Assembly (NCBI RefSeq): GCF_016135805.1
Contig: NZ_JADWOX010000026.1
Coordinates: forward strand, 1 to 52,208
Origin: Caulobacter hibisci
GTDB lineage: Bacteria > Pseudomonadota > Alphaproteobacteria > Caulobacterales > Caulobacteraceae
Reading direction: 5' to 3'
DNA: 52,208 nt
Positions 40,647 through 48,826 of this stretch are shown piece after piece. How positions within the stretch are numbered: position 1 is the stretch's first letter; each line of letters starts with the position of its first letter. The notes below the pieces were generated by a model. It saw only the letters and a list, made by a program, of their open reading frames with translations. It had not been told where the DNA came from and did no database searches. The position numbers and the translations under genes were made by a program.

Positions 40647-41540
40647 CTACCGGTCCTTGAACCGCAGGGCGTCCAGAAGCATCGAGAAGGCGGGCAAGGC
40701 GTGGCGGCGGCTGGGATAGTAGAGGTGGTAGCCCGAAAACGGCGGGCACCAGTCCTCCAGCACCCTGACCAGTTGGCCCGAGGCCAGGCAGGGCGCGGCG
40801 ACGTCCTCGGGCATGTAGGCCAGGCCCAGGCCCTGTAGCGCCGAGTCCAGGCGCTGCCGGATCGTGTTGAAGATCAGCTGGCCGTCGACCCGCACCTTGA
40901 CCTCGCGGCCGTCCTTCTCAAATTCCCAGGGAAACAGGCCGCCATAGGTGGGCAGGCGCATGTTGATGCAGTTGTGCTCGGTGAGGTCCTGCGGCGTCAG
41001 GGGAACGAGCCGGCTCTCGAAATAGGCCCGGGACGCGACGACGGCCATGCGCATGTCGGGGCCGATGCGCAGGGCGATCATGTCCTTGGCCACCTGTTCG
41101 CCCAGGCGCACCCCGGCGTCGAAGCCCTCGGAAACGATGTCGACCAGGCCGTAGTCGACGACGATCTCGACGCGGATGTCGGGATAGTCCGGCAGCAGCC
41201 TGGCCAGGCCCGGCTGCAGGACCGAGCGCGCCGCGTGCTCGCCCGCGGTGATGCGGATCGTGCCGGCCGGCCGCTCGCGCATCTCGGCCAGCGCGACGAG
41301 GGCCTGCTCGATCTCCTCGAAACGCGGCGCGACCGTCTGGAGGAGGCGCTCGCCGGCCTCGGTCGGGGCGACGCTGCGGGTGGTGCGCGTCAGCAGGCGG
41401 ACGCCCAGCCGCTGTTCGAGACCCTTGATCGTCTGGCTGAGCGCCGAGGCCGAGACGCCCAGCTTGGCGCCGGCGCGCGTGAAGCTGCGCTCCCTGGCCA
41501 CGGCGGCGAAGGCGGCCAGCTCATCGAACCCCTGAGCCAT
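40647..41540 (-). CDS. LysR family transcriptional regulator
   Basis: 297 residues. The N-terminal winged HTH (FAAVARERSFTRAGAKLGVSASALSQTIKGLE, then LLTRTTRSVAPTEAG) is followed by a periplasmic-binding-like effector domain from about residue 90. It belongs to the subgroup that controls oxidoreductase genes. It is divergent, across 125 bases, from the flavodoxin-like gene at 41666 and the aldo/keto reductase run, its likely target. Confidence 0.92.
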   Translation of the reverse strand: MAQGFDELAAFAAVARERSFTRAGAKLGVSASALSQTIKGLEQRLGVRLLTRTTRSVAPTEAGERLLQTVAPRFEEIEQALVALAEMRERPAGTIRITAGEHAARSVLQPGLARLLPDYPDIRVEIVVDYGLVDIVSEGFDAGVRLGEQVAKDMIALRIGPDMRMAVVASRAYFESRLVPLTPQDLTEHNCINMRLPTYGGLFPWEFEKDGREVKVRVDGQLIFNTIRQRLDSALQGLGLAYMPEDVAAPCLASGQLVRVLEDWCPPFSGYHLYYPSRRHALPAFSMLLDALRFKDR

Positions 41541-41665
41541 TTGTTAGCCCCACTAAAAGCGACATCGCGATTATGGGACCTAATCGCCAGAACGGGCCAG
41601 GCCTATCTTGCCGGTCATGCGAAGGCGCTGGGGGCTCCGCGTTCGCCAATGGCCAGGAGCACCCT
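41541..41665. promoter_or_regulatory. LysR / flavodoxin divergent promoter region
   Basis: A 125-base gap. CCCCACTA lies at 41548-41555, eight bases from the LysR start. The same octamer occurs in the other LysR-divergent gap at 46735-46742. It could be half of a LysR site. No firm promoter hexamers were identified. Confidence 0.35.
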
Positions 41666-42275
41666 ATGTCCGTCCTCCCCGTGGAGATGTCGCGCCGAAC
41701 CGCCCTCGCGGCCCCCGCCGCCATGGTGCTGGCCGCGGGCGCCAGCGCCTGTGCGGCCGAGGATCGGAACACGGCGGCAAGCGGCTCGCGCCTCCTCGTC
41801 GCCTATTTCACGCGCTCGGGAAACACGCGGGTCATCGCCGGCCAGCTGCATCGGGACTTGAAGGCCGACCTTAAGGCCGACCTTTTCGAAATCCAGCCGG
41901 CAAGGCCCTATCCCGAAGACTACGAACAGACCCGTCGAGCAGGCGCGCCAGGAGCGCGACGCCGGCGTCCGTCCGCCGCTGAAGGCGACCGTGCCCAACT
42001 TCGCCGCCTATGACACCGTCTTCCTCTGCTTCCCCGTCTGGGGCGAGACGGCGCCGCCGATCATCCGCAGCTTCCTGGCCGCCCACGACCTGACGGGCAA
42101 GACCATCCGGCCGGTGGTCACCCACGGCGGCTACGGCTTGGGCGACAGCCTGGCCGTCCTTCAGCGCCACGCCCCGAACGCGAACCTGGAACCAGCCTTC
42201 TCGATGGAAGCCGACCAGAAGCGACGCACCATGACCCAGGTCCGCGACTGGCTCGGCCAGATCGCCCGCGCCTGA
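41666..42275 (+). pseudogene. Flavodoxin-like Tat/lipoprotein, frameshifted at about 41931
   Basis: Exported flavodoxin-type FMN protein. The N-terminus has SRRTALAAPAAMVLAAG and a lipobox ASAC, so a Tat-exported lipoprotein is likely. The FMN phosphate loop is AYFTRSGNTRVIAG, then YPEDYEQ. The frame breaks at the CCC of 41931-41933: with one C fewer the sequence continues TVEQARQERDAGVRPPLKAT, AAYDTVFLCFPVWGE, VTHGGYGLGDSL, as in flavodoxin_4 proteins, to the stop at 42275. AGGAG precedes the ATG at 41666. Either a real one-base insertion or a sequencing error; the two halves are otherwise undamaged. Confidence 0.8.
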
Positions 42276-42297
42276 TCCCAATCCCAGGAGAACCAAC

Positions 42298-43296
42298 ATG
42301 CAAAAGCGCAAACTCGGCCAGGCCGGCCTCGAAGTCTCCGCCCTCGGCTACGGCTGCATGGGCCTGAGCGCCGCCTATGGACCCGCGACGCCGCGCGGCG
42401 AGGCGATCGCCGTGATCCAGGCCGCGTTCGACCGCGGCGTGACCCTGTTCGACACCGCCGAGGCCTATGGCCCCTTCGCCAACGAAGCGCTGCTGGGCGT
42501 GGCCGTGGCGCCGTTCCGCGACGAGGTGGTGATCGCCACCAAGTTCGGCTTCGACATCGATCTGGAAACCGGGGCGCGAACCGGCGGCCTCAACAGCCGG
42601 CCCGACCACATCAAGACGGTCGTGGAGGGCCAGCTGCAACGCCTGCGCACCGACCACATCGACCTGCTCTATCAGCACCGGGTCGATCCGGCCGTGCCGA
42701 TGGAGGACGTCGCCGGGGCGGTGAAGGACCTGATCGCGGCCGGCAAGGTGGGGCACTTCGGCCTCTCCGAGCCCAGCGTGGAGTCGCTTCGGCACGCCCA
42801 CGCCGTCCAGCCCGTCACCGCCCTGCAGAACGAATATTCGCTGTGGACGCGCGACGTGGAGCACAATGGGATCCTGGCGGCGTGCGAGGAACTGGGCATC
42901 GGCTTCGTGCCGTTCAGCCCGCTGGGCGCGGGCTTCCTGACCGGCAAGATCGACGAGTCCACCCAGCTCGACCCGACCGACTTCCGGTCGATCTCGCCGC
43001 GCTTCGCCGCCGACGCCCGGGCCGCCAACATGGCGCTGGTCGATCTGCTGAAGGCCATCGCCGAACAGAAACAGGCGACCCCGGCCCAGATCGCCCTGGC
43101 CTGGCTGCTGGCCCAGAAGCCCTGGATCGCGCCGATCCCCGGCACGACCAAGATCCATCGGCTGGAAGAAAACCTGGGCGCGGCCAGCATCGAACTGACG
43201 GCCTCGGACCTGACCCAGATTGCGGGGGCCGCCGCGAAGATTTCCATCCAGGGCGCGCGCCTTCCCGAAGCCGTCCTGGCCCAGACCGGCCGCTGA
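42298..43296 (+). CDS. Aldo/keto reductase
   Basis: Cytoplasmic NADPH-dependent reductase, (beta/alpha)8 fold, 332 residues. Active-site Asp/Tyr in LFDTAEAYGPFANE, Lys in VIATKFGF, His in LLYQHRVDPAVP; the cofactor end has PIPGTTKIHRLEENLGA. It is of the AKR13/YajO-like type found beside LysR genes. It follows the flavodoxin-like gene by 22 bases and precedes a Tat-tagged paralogue by 24 bases. The substrate is probably a carbonyl compound, not assignable. Confidence 0.92.
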   Translation: MQKRKLGQAGLEVSALGYGCMGLSAAYGPATPRGEAIAVIQAAFDRGVTLFDTAEAYGPFANEALLGVAVAPFRDEVVIATKFGFDIDLETGARTGGLNSRPDHIKTVVEGQLQRLRTDHIDLLYQHRVDPAVPMEDVAGAVKDLIAAGKVGHFGLSEPSVESLRHAHAVQPVTALQNEYSLWTRDVEHNGILAACEELGIGFVPFSPLGAGFLTGKIDESTQLDPTDFRSISPRFAADARAANMALVDLLKAIAEQKQATPAQIALAWLLAQKPWIAPIPGTTKIHRLEENLGAASIELTASDLTQIAGAAAKISIQGARLPEAVLAQTGR

Positions 43297-43320
43297 TCCA
43301 CCCCAAGGCAGGAGACCCTC

Positions 43321-44472
43321 ATGGACGACAAGACCTCCAGGACCGCCGGCCTCGGACGCCGCGATCTGCTGGCGCTCGGCCTGGCGCTGCCGGCCGCCGC
43401 GGCCGCGAGCTCCACCGCCGAGGCCCGGGCCCAGATCCCGAACAATACGCCCGCCGCCAGCGGCGAACGGCGCAGGCTCGGCAAGCTGGAGGTCTCGAGC
43501 CTCGGCATGGGCGTGCAGAACATGCACCGCGCCTACTCGACCACGGTCCCCTACCGGCCCGAGATGCTGACCATCCTGCGGGCCGCCCACGACCGGGGCG
43601 TCAGCTTCTTCGACACCGCCGAGGCCTATGGTCCGTTCGAGAACGAGAAGATCCTGGGCGAGGCGATCCAGCCGTTCCGCGACAAGGTGGTCGTCGCCAG
43701 CAAGTTTGGCTGGAACATCGATCCCGAGACCGGCCGGCGCAGCCCGGGCCTCAACAGCCGGCCCGAGCACATCAGGGTGGCGGTCGAGGGCAGCCTCAAG
43801 CGCCTGCGCACCGACCGTATCGACCTGCTTTACCAGCACCGCGTCGATCCGGCCGTGCCGATCGAGGATGTCGCCGGGGCGATCCAGGAGCTGATGAAGG
43901 CGGGCAAGGTCCTGCATTGGGGCCTCAGCGAAATGGGCCCGCAGACCCTGCGCCGCGCCCATGCCGCCCTGCCCCTCACCGCCGTCCAAAACGAGTACTC
44001 ACTGCTCTGGCGCGGGCCGGAAAAATGGGTGCTGCCGACCTGCGAGGAACTGGGGATCGGCTTCGTCTGCTGGAGCCCGTTGGGCGTGGGCTTCCTCAAC
44101 GGGGCCATCGACGCGGCCACCCGCTTCGCCGACGGCGACATCCGCAAGGTCGAAGGCCGGTTCGCCCCGGAGAACCTGGCCCACAACCTGGCCCTGGTCG
44201 ATCTGCTGAAGACCTGGGCGCAGCGCAAGTCGGCGACGCCCGGCCAGATCGCCCTGGCCTGGCTGCTGGCCCAGAAGCCCTGGATCGTGCCGATCCCGGG
44301 TACGACCCAGATGGCGCACATGGTCGACAACGCCGGCGCGGCCGCCGTGCGCTTCACGCCGGCCGAGCTCGGCGGACTGACCGCCGCCGCCTCGGCGATC
44401 CAGATCCAGGGCCTGCGGCTGCCCGAGGGCGTGCTGGCCTTCTCCGAAGTCGAAGCCCCCGCCCGGACCTGA
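43321..44472 (+). CDS. Tat-exported aldo/keto reductase
   Basis: 383 residues: a Tat leader (GRRDLLALGLALPAAAAASS) on an aldo/keto reductase clearly paralogous to the gene just upstream (shared AYGPFENEKILGEAI, LLYQHRVDPAVP, CEELGIGF, IALAWLLAQKPWI, PIPGTTQM). Asp/Tyr (FFDTAEAYGP), Lys (ASKFGW) and His (YQHRVDP) are conserved, so it should be active. Tat export would allow folding with NADP(H) bound before secretion. How cofactor is recycled outside the cytoplasm is unclear. Confidence 0.9.
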   Translation: MDDKTSRTAGLGRRDLLALGLALPAAAAASSTAEARAQIPNNTPAASGERRRLGKLEVSSLGMGVQNMHRAYSTTVPYRPEMLTILRAAHDRGVSFFDTAEAYGPFENEKILGEAIQPFRDKVVVASKFGWNIDPETGRRSPGLNSRPEHIRVAVEGSLKRLRTDRIDLLYQHRVDPAVPIEDVAGAIQELMKAGKVLHWGLSEMGPQTLRRAHAALPLTAVQNEYSLLWRGPEKWVLPTCEELGIGFVCWSPLGVGFLNGAIDAATRFADGDIRKVEGRFAPENLAHNLALVDLLKTWAQRKSATPGQIALAWLLAQKPWIVPIPGTTQMAHMVDNAGAAAVRFTPAELGGLTAAASAIQIQGLRLPEGVLAFSEVEAPART

Positions 44473-44515
44473 TGTCCCAGCCCTTCAAACCTGTTCCTTC
44501 AAGATGGAGTTTCCC

Positions 44516-45706
44516 ATGAAGCCCGTTGTCGCGGCCATGGCCGCCTTGACCCTGGCGACGCCCGTCGAGGCCCAGGACCGCAAATCCGTCGCGCCCAAGG
44601 CCATGCAGGCGGTCGCCCCAGGGCTGGCCGGCTACACAGACGAGGTCCTGTTCGGCGACGTCTGGGTGAGCCCGGCGCTCAGCCCGTGCGATCGCAGCTT
44701 GGTGACGGTGTCGGTGCTGATCGCCACCGGCAAGACCGCCCAGCTGACAGGTCACCTGGGCCGCGCGCTCGACAACGGCGTCACGCCCGTCGAGATCGCA
44801 GGCGTCGTCACTCACCTGGCCTTCTACGCCGGCTGGCCCAACGCGGTCTCGTCGCTGGAGGTGATCGAGAAGGTGTTCACTGACCGGAGTGTCGACATGA
44901 CGGCCCTGCAAGCGCCGGTGGCGGCGAGCCTCCCCATCCCCGCCTCGGACGCCGCTCGGGCCCAGGCGGTGACGGCCGGCATCGGGCCCGCGGCGCCCAA
45001 GCTGGCGGCGCTGACCAACGATGTGCTGTTCGCCGACCTGTGGCGACGGCCCGACCTCGCCCCGCGCGACCGCAGCCTGGCGACCATCGCCGCGCTGGCC
45101 GCCAATGGCGACGAGGCGGGCCTGGCCTTCCATGTCGGCCTTGGCCTCCAGAACGGCCTGACGCGCGCCGAGGTCGGCGAGGCGCTGACGCACCTGGCCT
45201 TCTACGCCGGCTGGCCCAAGGCGACCGCCGCGGTCGCCGTGGCCGACAAGGCGTTCAAGGGCCTGGACGCCGCCCAAGCGGCTTCGGCCGCCGAGGGCGT
45301 CAGGATCGTCCCGCCCGGTTCGCAACCGGTTCAAGGGCCGGCCGCGACCTTCACCGGCGCGGTCACCGTGACCTCGCCGTTCAAGGGCAGCGGCGACGCG
45401 CGCCTTGGCGGCGCCACCGTCACCTTCCAGCCGGGCGCCCGCTCCAACTGGCACAGCCATCCGCTGGGCCAGCTCCTGATCGTCACGGCGGGTGAAGGCC
45501 TGATCCAGGCGCAAGGCGAGCCGGTTCGTCGGATCAAGCCCGGCGACGTCGTCTGGACGCCGCCCCGCGTCAAGCATTGGCACGGCGCCACGCCCGCCAG
45601 CGCCATGACCCATGTCGCCGTGGCCGAAGCCCTGGACGGCGCGAGCGTCAGCTGGCTGGGGCCGGTGACCGACGCCGAGTATCGCACCGCCCCCACAGAG
45701 CGCTGA
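44516..45706 (+). CDS. Exported fusion of two carboxymuconolactone-decarboxylase-like domains and a cupin
   Basis: 396 residues from ATG 44516 (GGAG seven bases before; an ATG at 44504 is less well placed). Signal peptide (AAMAALTLATPVEA). CMD-like domain 1 has LSPCDRSLVTVSVLIATG and THLAFYAGWPNA; domain 2 repeats this (LAPRDRSLATIAALAANG, THLAFYAGWPKA). The C-terminal cupin has NWHSHPLGQLLIVTAGEG and TPPRVKHWHGA, whose histidines can bind metal. It follows the two aldo/keto reductase genes. The reaction is unknown; proteins of this layout often sit beside reductases and LysR genes. Confidence 0.87.
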   Translation: MKPVVAAMAALTLATPVEAQDRKSVAPKAMQAVAPGLAGYTDEVLFGDVWVSPALSPCDRSLVTVSVLIATGKTAQLTGHLGRALDNGVTPVEIAGVVTHLAFYAGWPNAVSSLEVIEKVFTDRSVDMTALQAPVAASLPIPASDAARAQAVTAGIGPAAPKLAALTNDVLFADLWRRPDLAPRDRSLATIAALAANGDEAGLAFHVGLGLQNGLTRAEVGEALTHLAFYAGWPKATAAVAVADKAFKGLDAAQAASAAEGVRIVPPGSQPVQGPAATFTGAVTVTSPFKGSGDARLGGATVTFQPGARSNWHSHPLGQLLIVTAGEGLIQAQGEPVRRIKPGDVVWTPPRVKHWHGATPASAMTHVAVAEALDGASVSWLGPVTDAEYRTAPTER

Positions 45707-45763
45707 GGCCCGCCCGATCCGCAAGGCGCGAGCCGCCCGCAGCCTGGCATGTGGACGTTGACT

Positions 45764-46699
45764 TCAGGCCTCGGCGCTCGCGCCCGTTCGGTGATCAAGC
45801 GTCTCCCGCAGCCAGTCAATGAACGCCCGCACCGCCGGATTGGTCTGGCGGCTGGTCGGCCAGAGCGCCGTGATGCTGCTGCGCTCCACGGCGTAGTCGG
45901 ACAGCACGGGTACGAGCTCGCCCCGCGCCACATAGGGATCGGCGAGGAAGGACGCGGTGACGCCGACGCCGCCACCGGCGACGATCATGGCGACCACCGC
46001 GTCGCTGACGTCGGCGACGAGCTTCGCCGCGGGCACGATCTCCAGGGTCCGGTCGCCGCCGGCCCGGAACGGCCAGCGGAACGGCTGGCCGGTGCTCTGG
46101 TAGCGCAGGTTGACGGTCTCGTGATCCATCAGTTGGTCGGGATGGATCGGGACGCCCCGCTCGGCCAGATAGGCGGGCGAGGCGTAGGCGCAGAGCCGGC
46201 ACGGGGCGAAGCTCTGCGACATCAGCCGCGTGTCCCCCGCCTCGCCGATGCGGATCGCCACGTCGACGCCCTCATCGATGATGTCGACGATGTGGTCGCT
46301 AATGCGCAGGTCGATCGTGACCTTGGGATGACGCCGACGAAAATCGGGCAGCGCCGGGGCGATGATGTGCACGCCGATCGGCAGCGACGTCGCGATCCTA
46401 AGCGGGCCCGAGGCCTCCGCCCGCACGCTCGACGCCACCTGCTCGATCGCCTCGGCCTCCTGCAGGAGCCTGAGCGTGCGTTCGTGGATGACGCGCCCTT
46501 CCGGCGTCAGGGCCAGGGCCCGCGTCGTACGCGTGAACAGCGAGACGTCGAGGGCGCGCTCGAGACGTTGCACGCTCTTGCTGATCGCCGACGGCGACAC
46601 CGACAGCGAGCGCGCCGCGGCGGTGAAGCTGCCCAGCGAGCCGGCGCGCGCGAAGGCGATCAGGCCGGTCAGGTGCTCGAAGACGATTTGTTCCTTCAT
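45764..46699 (-). CDS. LysR family transcriptional regulator
   Basis: 311 residues. HTH: FARAGSLGSFTAAARSLSVS, then ISKSVQRLERALDVSLFTRT and LTPEGRVIHERT. The effector domain follows from about residue 95. It converges on the CMD-cupin gene (57-base gap) and is divergent from the quinone oxidoreductase gene at 46798, its likely target. It is distinct from the LysR protein at 40647, though of the same general type. Confidence 0.92.
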   Translation of the reverse strand: MKEQIVFEHLTGLIAFARAGSLGSFTAAARSLSVSPSAISKSVQRLERALDVSLFTRTTRALALTPEGRVIHERTLRLLQEAEAIEQVASSVRAEASGPLRIATSLPIGVHIIAPALPDFRRRHPKVTIDLRISDHIVDIIDEGVDVAIRIGEAGDTRLMSQSFAPCRLCAYASPAYLAERGVPIHPDQLMDHETVNLRYQSTGQPFRWPFRAGGDRTLEIVPAAKLVADVSDAVVAMIVAGGGVGVTASFLADPYVARGELVPVLSDYAVERSSITALWPTSRQTNPAVRAFIDWLRETLDHRTGASAEA

Positions 46700-46797
46700 G
46701 GAACAATAGAAGCGATCTCAGGCAGGATTATCAACCCCACTACCGGAACGCCGCGCCGGTTCGAGCCTTCTCCAATGTGAGATTGAGGAGCAGCGCG
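46700..46797. promoter_or_regulatory. LysR / quinone oxidoreductase divergent promoter region
   Basis: A 98-base gap holding both promoters. It contains CCCCACTA (46735-46742), as in the 41541-41665 gap. GAGGAG sits before the ATG at 46798. Confidence 0.35.
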
Positions 46798-47802
46798 ATG
46801 AAGGCCGTTCGCTTGCACGCCTTCGGCGGCCCGGAGGTGCTGCGCTACGAAGACGCCCCGCGCCCGCGGCCCGGTCCTGGCGAGGTGATCGTCCGGGTCC
46901 ACGCCGTCGGCGTCAACCCGCCCGACTGGAACCTGCGCGAGGGCTATCGATCGCTGCCGCCCGAATGGCGCCCGAACCCGTCGTTCCCGCTCATTCTCGG
47001 TTCGGACATATCGGGCGTGGTGGACGAAGTCGGCGAGGACGTTACGGGCTTTGGCGTCGGCGACGCGGTCTACGCCTTGGTGCGCTTTCCGCGCGATGTC
47101 ATGGAAGGCGGCAAGGCCTACGCCCAGTATGTCAGCGTGCCCGTCGGCGACCTGGCGCCGAAACCAGCCGGCATCGATCACGTGCATGCCGCCGGGGCGC
47201 CGATGTCGCTGCTTACCGCCTGGCAGTTCCTGATCGATCTTGGCCATGACGAGCCCAACCCGTTCCAGCCCTTCCGGCACGAGCCGGCGCCGCTGGAGGG
47301 CAAGACGGTCGTCGTCAACGGCGCCGGGGGCGGCGTCGGGCATCTGGCCGTGCAATTAGCCAGGTGGCAGGGCGCGCGGGTCGTCGCCGTGGCGTCGGGC
47401 AGGAACGAGGCGCTGATGCGCGCCTTCGGCGTCGATCGGTTCGTCGACTACACCCAGGAAGCGGTCGAGGACGTCGTGCGCGACGCCGATGTCGTTCTCG
47501 ACGCGGTCGGCGGCGAGCAGGCTAGCCGCTTCCTGCCGATCCTGAAGCCGGGCGGCGCGCTGTTCCTGGTCTATCCCATCGGGTTCTCCGCCCACGCCGC
47601 CGCCGAGGCGCGCGACGTGACGGTGTCGTCGACCCAGGTCCGGTCGAACGGCGCGCAGCTGGCGCAGGCCGGCCGGCTGCTCGATGACGGAACGATCCGC
47701 GTCGTCGTGGACAGCGTCTTCCCGCTCGCCCAGGCCGCAAAAGCCCATGAGCGGGCCGCGGCCGGCGGCCTCCAGGGAAAGATCGTCCTGACGGCGGCGT
47801 GA
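46798..47802 (+). CDS. NADP-dependent quinone oxidoreductase-like MDR protein
   Basis: Zinc-independent medium-chain dehydrogenase/reductase, 334 residues. GroES-like N-terminus (MKAVRLHAFGGPEVLRYED, GVNPPDWNLREG, LGSDISGVVDEVGEDV), Rossmann loop VVNGAGGGVGHLAVQLA and the end ERAAAGGLQGKIVL. It lacks the zinc-ligand cysteines of alcohol dehydrogenases. It would reduce quinones or activated alkenes with NADPH. First gene of a five-gene plus-strand group (to 49621 counting the hydrolase), facing a LysR gene. Confidence 0.9.
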   Translation: MKAVRLHAFGGPEVLRYEDAPRPRPGPGEVIVRVHAVGVNPPDWNLREGYRSLPPEWRPNPSFPLILGSDISGVVDEVGEDVTGFGVGDAVYALVRFPRDVMEGGKAYAQYVSVPVGDLAPKPAGIDHVHAAGAPMSLLTAWQFLIDLGHDEPNPFQPFRHEPAPLEGKTVVVNGAGGGVGHLAVQLARWQGARVVAVASGRNEALMRAFGVDRFVDYTQEAVEDVVRDADVVLDAVGGEQASRFLPILKPGGALFLVYPIGFSAHAAAEARDVTVSSTQVRSNGAQLAQAGRLLDDGTIRVVVDSVFPLAQAAKAHERAAAGGLQGKIVLTAA

Positions 47803-47857
47803 CAGCGCCAGCACGGCCATCCGGCCCCCAACGATCAGCCTTCGAGGACACCACGAC

Positions 47858-48256
47858 ATGCCCAAGCGAGACCCGATCTTCCCGCCCGGCCGCCACGCGC
47901 TCTACGAGGCGCACGGCTATTCGCCCGCCATCCGTTCCGGCGACCTGCTGTTCGTGGCGGGGCAGGTCGGGTCCCGCCCGGACGGCTCGCCCGAGCCGGT
48001 GTTCGAAGACCAGGTCAGGCTGGCCTTCGCCAATCTGCACGCGGTGCTGGCGGCGGCCGGATGCAGCTTCGACGACGTCATCGACGTCACCTCCTTCCAC
48101 ACCGATCCGGAGGCGCAGATCGCCACTGTCCTGGCGGTGAAGGCCGAGGAAATCGGGCCGCCGCCCTACCCCACCTGGACCGCCGTCGGCGTGACCTGGC
48201 TCGCCGGCTTCGACTTCGAGATCAAGGTGATCGCGCGGCTGCCGATCCTCGACTGA
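47858..48256 (+). CDS. RidA family protein
   Basis: 132 residues, YjgF/YER057c/UK114 (RidA) fold. GYSPAIRSGDLLFVAGQVG, QVRLAFANLHAVLAAAGCSFDDVIDVTSF, YPTWTAVGVTWLAG and FEIKVIARLP. Canonical RidA has an arginine in the IR-x-A-V motif near the C-terminus, which deaminates reactive enamines. Here the tail is shorter and that segment is not obvious, so enamine deaminase activity is uncertain. GAGGA precedes the ATG. It probably belongs to the operon starting at 46798. Confidence 0.87.
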   Translation: MPKRDPIFPPGRHALYEAHGYSPAIRSGDLLFVAGQVGSRPDGSPEPVFEDQVRLAFANLHAVLAAAGCSFDDVIDVTSFHTDPEAQIATVLAVKAEEIGPPPYPTWTAVGVTWLAGFDFEIKVIARLPILD

Positions 48257-48329
48257 TCGCCCCGCGCGCCCCGCACCGACAATCCCTCCCGGCGACACAT
48301 CGATGATCGAGACATCAGGAAACTCGCGG

Positions 48330-48815
48330 ATGGACATCTACATCAGCCCCGACGATCTTCAGTACAGCGAGCGGGCCCGTGGCCTGATCCGCATCGGCAG
48401 GGACGCCGTCGCCCGATCCGACGACGCGGCGCTCGATCGCTATTTCTCGCCCGACTACGTCCTGCATGGTCCGGGCGGCGACGTCGACCTGGCCGGGCTG
48501 AAGGCGTTCTTCGCCGTGATGCGATCGGCGTTCTCGGATTTCGCCTGCGAGCGGGTCGAGCTGGTGGAGCAAGGCGACGTCATCGCCGCCCGCACCGTCA
48601 TGACGGGCCTATTCACCGGACCGCTGCCCGGCACGGCGGTCGGTACGATCCACCCGACCGGACAGCCCATGCGCCGCGAGCTACTGAACCTGTTCCGATA
48701 CGACGCCGACGGCCGCCTGGCCGAGGAGTGGGTCCAGTACGACGACCTCTCCTTCCTGAAGCAGCTCGGCGTCGAGATGGCGGTGCCGTCGGACCTTCAA
48801 TCAACCCAAGCCTAG
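48330..48815 (+). CDS. SnoaL-like (NTF2 fold) protein
   Basis: 161 residues from ATG 48330, which has AGGAA nine bases before; ATG 48303 would add nine residues but lacks a ribosome site. Ester-cyclase/SnoaL-like signature: ALDRYFSPDYVLHGPGG, LKAFFAVMRSAFSDFACER, VEQGDVIAARTVMTG and FRYDADGRLAEEWVQYDD. Polyketide cyclase-like folds are used for many small-molecule reactions. Substrate unknown. It is followed 11 bases later by the secreted hydrolase gene. Confidence 0.85.
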   Translation: MDIYISPDDLQYSERARGLIRIGRDAVARSDDAALDRYFSPDYVLHGPGGDVDLAGLKAFFAVMRSAFSDFACERVELVEQGDVIAARTVMTGLFTGPLPGTAVGTIHPTGQPMRRELLNLFRYDADGRLAEEWVQYDDLSFLKQLGVEMAVPSDLQSTQA

Positions 48816-48826
48816 AGGAGACATTC

